DNA of 33,950 nucleotides. Origin: Gp6-AA40 sp046732795 (GTDB taxonomy: Bacteria > Acidobacteriota > Vicinamibacteria > Vicinamibacterales > UBA2999). The translations under genes were made by a program, and so were the position numbers. Below, in pieces: positions 31,882 through 33,950 of this stretch. Positions within the stretch are counted from its first letter, which is position 1; each line of letters starts with the position of its first letter. The notes beneath the pieces are model-generated. The model had not been told where the DNA came from. It saw nothing but the letters and a program-made list of their open reading frames with translations, and made no database searches. The stretch is from the NCBI GenBank assembly GCA_046732795.1, contig JBKPNV010000384.1, positions 1 to 33,950 of the forward strand, written 5' to 3'.

Positions 31882-31985
31882 CCTTGACGGAGCGACGATT
31901 CAAGAGTTGGACCGGGGTGTAGCGCAAGTCACGCCGCGGTGCAGACACGCCGCTGGCCGTCTGCTTGCAGCGAGTGGTTCTCGTC

Positions 31986-32840
31986 ATGCGCATCCTCGTG
32001 TCGAACGACGATGGCATCTACAGCCCGGGAATCGCGGTGCTCGCCGAAATCGCATCTGAGTTCGGCAGCGTGCGCGTGGTGGCGCCGGACGTGGAACGCT
32101 CATCGGCCGGCCACTCGATTACCGCGTCGCGTCCACTCAGTTACAAGGCGACGCGGCTGGCGGAACTCACGGCGTACCGCGTGAACGGTACACCTGCCGA
32201 TTGTGTGTCGCTCGGGGCGTATCACTGGGAAAAGGTCGACATCGTCCTGTCGGGCCTCAATCACGGCTTCAATCTGGGCAACTCCATCTGGCATTCGGGA
32301 ACAGTTGCCGCCGCCAAGCAGGCAGCGCTGCTCGGGCTTCGCGGTGTCGCGTTGAGCGTTCCCGCCGGAGCAGAATCAGCGGCCGATTTCGAACCGCTCA
32401 AACCGTGGCTTCGCCAGGTGCTGCGAACGGTGCTCAGCGACGTCGACCTTCCACTTGTGAACGTGAACTTCCCGCGCCATCCCCGCGGCTTGATCTGGAC
32501 CCGCGCTTCGGTGCGGCGTTACGACGGCAAGATCGTGCCCGCACAGGATCCCGCGGGCCGTACTCTGTTCTGGTTCACGGTGACCCCGATTGAAGGGGCA
32601 GAGGAAGGTACGGACCGGTGGGCGATGGAACAAGGGTGGATCTCTCTGACGCCGCTTCGACTCGATCTGACCGATGCGCATGCCCTCGAGGAGGCGCGTG
32701 CGCGACGCCCGCTCGACGAAGCGCTGGCTGCCGCCGTCTCGCCGGGGAAATCGTCTCCGCAGGCCGCTCAGGCGGTCCGCGAAGACGAAGCCCCCGCTGC
32801 GATTCCAAAGGCCGTCGAAGGCGAGTCGAGCGGCCATTAG
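31986..32840 (+). CDS. surE: 5'/3'-nucleotidase SurE
   Basis: Starting at ATG 31986 gives 284 residues and puts the family's first motif, R-I-L-V-S-N-D-D-G-I, at residues 2-11. The upstream GTG adds seven residues not found in the family. The metal ligands are D8-D9, the Ser in E-R-S-S-A-G-H-S-I-T (about 38-47) and the Asn in L-S-G-L-N-H-G-F-N-L-G (about 90-100). N-G-T-P-A-D-C-V is the next conserved block. SurE removes phosphate from nucleoside 5'- and 3'-monophosphates in stress and stationary phase and may act on short polyphosphate. The C-terminal tail after about 250 is Ala/Glu-rich and longer than usual. The gene converges with the CsbD-like gene after 10 bp. Confidence 0.95.
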   Translation: MRILVSNDDGIYSPGIAVLAEIASEFGSVRVVAPDVERSSAGHSITASRPLSYKATRLAELTAYRVNGTPADCVSLGAYHWEKVDIVLSGLNHGFNLGNSIWHSGTVAAAKQAALLGLRGVALSVPAGAESAADFEPLKPWLRQVLRTVLSDVDLPLVNVNFPRHPRGLIWTRASVRRYDGKIVPAQDPAGRTLFWFTVTPIEGAEEGTDRWAMEQGWISLTPLRLDLTDAHALEEARARRPLDEALAAAVSPGKSSPQAAQAVREDEAPAAIPKAVEGESSGH

Positions 32841-32850
32841 CAATCGCACA

Positions 32851-33054
32851 CTACATCTTCTGACGCGCGAAAAACGAATCCACTTCCTGCTGGGCGCGCT
32901 GACGCGCGTAGCCGTATCGTTCCTGCACGAGGCCAACGAGCTTCTCGGCGTTGCCATCGACCATATCGAGCTCGTTGTCAGTCAGCTTGCCCCACTGCGC
33001 CTTCGCACTGCCCTTCAACTGATGCCACTTGCCCTGCAAGATCTCAGTGTTCAT
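32851..33054 (-). CDS. CsbD-family stress protein
   Basis: Starting at ATG 33054 gives 67 residues. Shine-Dalgarno AAGGAG (33067-33062) lies 7 nt upstream, which favours this ATG over the adjacent GTG at 33057. The sequence follows the CsbD pattern: G-K-W-H-Q-L-K-G, then W-G-K-L-T-D-N-E-L, D-G and Q-E-R-Y-G-Y. It is a small, charged, soluble protein. In other bacteria CsbD-like genes respond to general stress, but the molecular role is unknown. The divergent BON-domain lipoprotein next door also belongs to an envelope- or osmotic-stress type of family, so the two may be controlled together. Confidence 0.9.
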   Translation of the reverse strand: MNTEILQGKWHQLKGSAKAQWGKLTDNELDMVDGNAEKLVGLVQERYGYARQRAQQEVDSFFARQKM

Positions 33055-33290
33055 CACGTGTCTCCTTGTTCGTCCCGCGCGCGAATGCGCGACGAAGAGA
33101 ATGGAGCAGATTGCGTACCACTCACAGTCGAGCGCAGCAGCTGGTAAGGCTTACAAGTTCCACCTCGACGAATGTATTGGAGCTGATGAGACGGCAGACG
33201 CGAAATTTGCTCGACTTCTCAATGTCCAGACGCGGGAGCCTGATGGTCCGAAGCTTGCCTTCGATTGAGATGGGATTGAGGAGGAGGACC

Positions 33291-33887
33291 ATGAAACTAG
33301 CATTGGGCTCTGTCGCCGCGGCGGCGCTGGTCGCCACCGTAGCGTGCGGGCCACGAACCCCCGACTACGAGAAGACTGCCGACAACGCGTTGTCGAGCGC
33401 GGCACTCGATAAGAAAGTCAATGCCGACTATGACCGCGACGCGAAGACGATTCATTTGAAGGGCACCGTCGACACCGAAAATGATCGTCGCAAGGCGGAA
33501 GATGTCGTACAGAAGGCGGTCGGGACCGGCGCGCAAGTCGCCAACGAAGTGACCGTCGCCAATAAGGACGAGAAGACCGCCGACGATTTTGATGGTGCGA
33601 TTGAGACTCGTCTCGGCGAGCTGGTTGACAAGGAGGCCGACCTCAAGGACAACCACATCAACTTCGACGCGAACAATGGAGTGGTGACGATCACCGGCTC
33701 GGTGAAGAGTGCGGCCGAACGCGATCATGTCGGCGACCTTGCACGCAGTCAGCCCGGCGTGAAGGACGTCGTGAACTCACTCGAAGTGAAACCGAATACA
33801 GATAGAGCGACCACGAACCGGCCGAATACGAGCAGGCCAACTAACGACAGGCCGAACACGGGTAGACCGGATCCGAATCGAAAGTAG
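33291..33887 (+). CDS. BON-domain lipoprotein
   Basis: Starting at ATG 33291 gives 198 residues with a strong Shine-Dalgarno GAGGAGGAGGA at 33278-33288. A lipoprotein signal ends with the lipobox V-A-C (Cys about 19), followed by G-P. Two BON domains follow. The first is at about 35-90, with L-K-G-T-V-D-T-E-N-D-R-R-K-A-E and V-A-N-E-V. The second is at about 100-165, with V-V-T-I-T-G-S-V-K-S-A-A-E-R-D and V-K-D-V-V-N-S-L. The C-terminal tail has four N-R-P/G-R-P units rich in Thr and Asn. BON domains bind phospholipid and stabilise the envelope (OsmY type). The protein is probably membrane-anchored in the periplasm and ends before a hairpin terminator. Confidence 0.93.
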   Translation: MKLALGSVAAAALVATVACGPRTPDYEKTADNALSSAALDKKVNADYDRDAKTIHLKGTVDTENDRRKAEDVVQKAVGTGAQVANEVTVANKDEKTADDFDGAIETRLGELVDKEADLKDNHINFDANNGVVTITGSVKSAAERDHVGDLARSQPGVKDVVNSLEVKPNTDRATTNRPNTSRPTNDRPNTGRPDPNRK

Positions 33888-33902
33888 CGCATGCACGTAG
33901 AG

Positions 33903-33930
33903 GACCCGCCTGTACGTAGGGCGGGTCTTC
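33903..33930 (+). terminator. Hairpin terminator after the BON lipoprotein gene
   Basis: GACCCGCC (33903-33910) and GGCGGGTC (33920-33927) pair perfectly over 8 bp with a 9-nt loop, 15 bp after the stop codon. Only two T residues follow, so termination may be weak or assisted. Confidence 0.6.
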
Positions 33931-33950
33931 CGAGCGGCTGAATCTGCCGC

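Overview
The window is GC-rich, gene-dense chromosomal DNA that looks like an environmental Acidobacteriota, most likely of the Vicinamibacteria type. That placement is inferred from the gene content: two secreted PQQ-like propellers, an acidobacterial-style VWA protein, a very large FtsX-type permease, a DUF6152 protein, Tat-secreted hydrolases and a copper monooxygenase fused to cytochrome c. No rRNA gene, convincing tRNA, CRISPR array or intact insertion sequence was seen.

Left block (1-12548, all minus strand). Read in transcription order it holds a GT4 glycosyltransferase, an ABC ATPase that overlaps it, an MFS transporter with a C-terminal rhodanese domain, an amidohydrolase-2 protein, a TPR protein, a VWA protein, a 1154-residue FtsX permease and two PQQ-like propellers, the last cut by the window edge. 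The TPR-VWA-permease-propeller series is tightly coupled by two 4-nt ATGA overlaps and a 5-nt gap. The ATPase has no permease beside it, so the large permease is its only visible candidate partner.

Middle block (12558-20127). An aldehyde-dehydrogenase-fold protein without the usual catalytic Glu motif and a LuxE-sized adenylating enzyme lie on the minus strand. They are divergent from an MFS transporter, a Tat-secreted amidohydrolase and a Tat-secreted PhoX/DUF839 protein. The enzyme pair resembles a two-protein carboxylate-to-aldehyde module. Four gaps in this block (12558-12649, 14097-14238, 15410-15500, 16920-17056) carry word-repeat or fold-back elements of three different sequence types. 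These are the most unusual non-coding structure in the window.

Secreted-protein block (20147-28434). A coupled minus-strand trio encodes a secreted protein, a DUF6152 protein and a fusion of a related secreted domain with a metallo-beta-lactamase fold whose metal ligands are almost all replaced. Next come a secreted hypothetical protein, a cytochrome c/copper (PHM-like) monooxygenase with all six expected copper ligands, a 624-bp stretch with no credible gene, and a secreted parallel beta-helix protein.

Right block (28431-33950). It holds an unrecognised protein coupled to the beta-helix gene, a 421-bp gene-free stretch with hairpins, a small winged-helix-like protein overlapping a YihY/BrkB membrane protein, a diacylglycerol-kinase-family lipid kinase, SurE, a CsbD-like protein and a BON-domain lipoprotein followed by a hairpin terminator.
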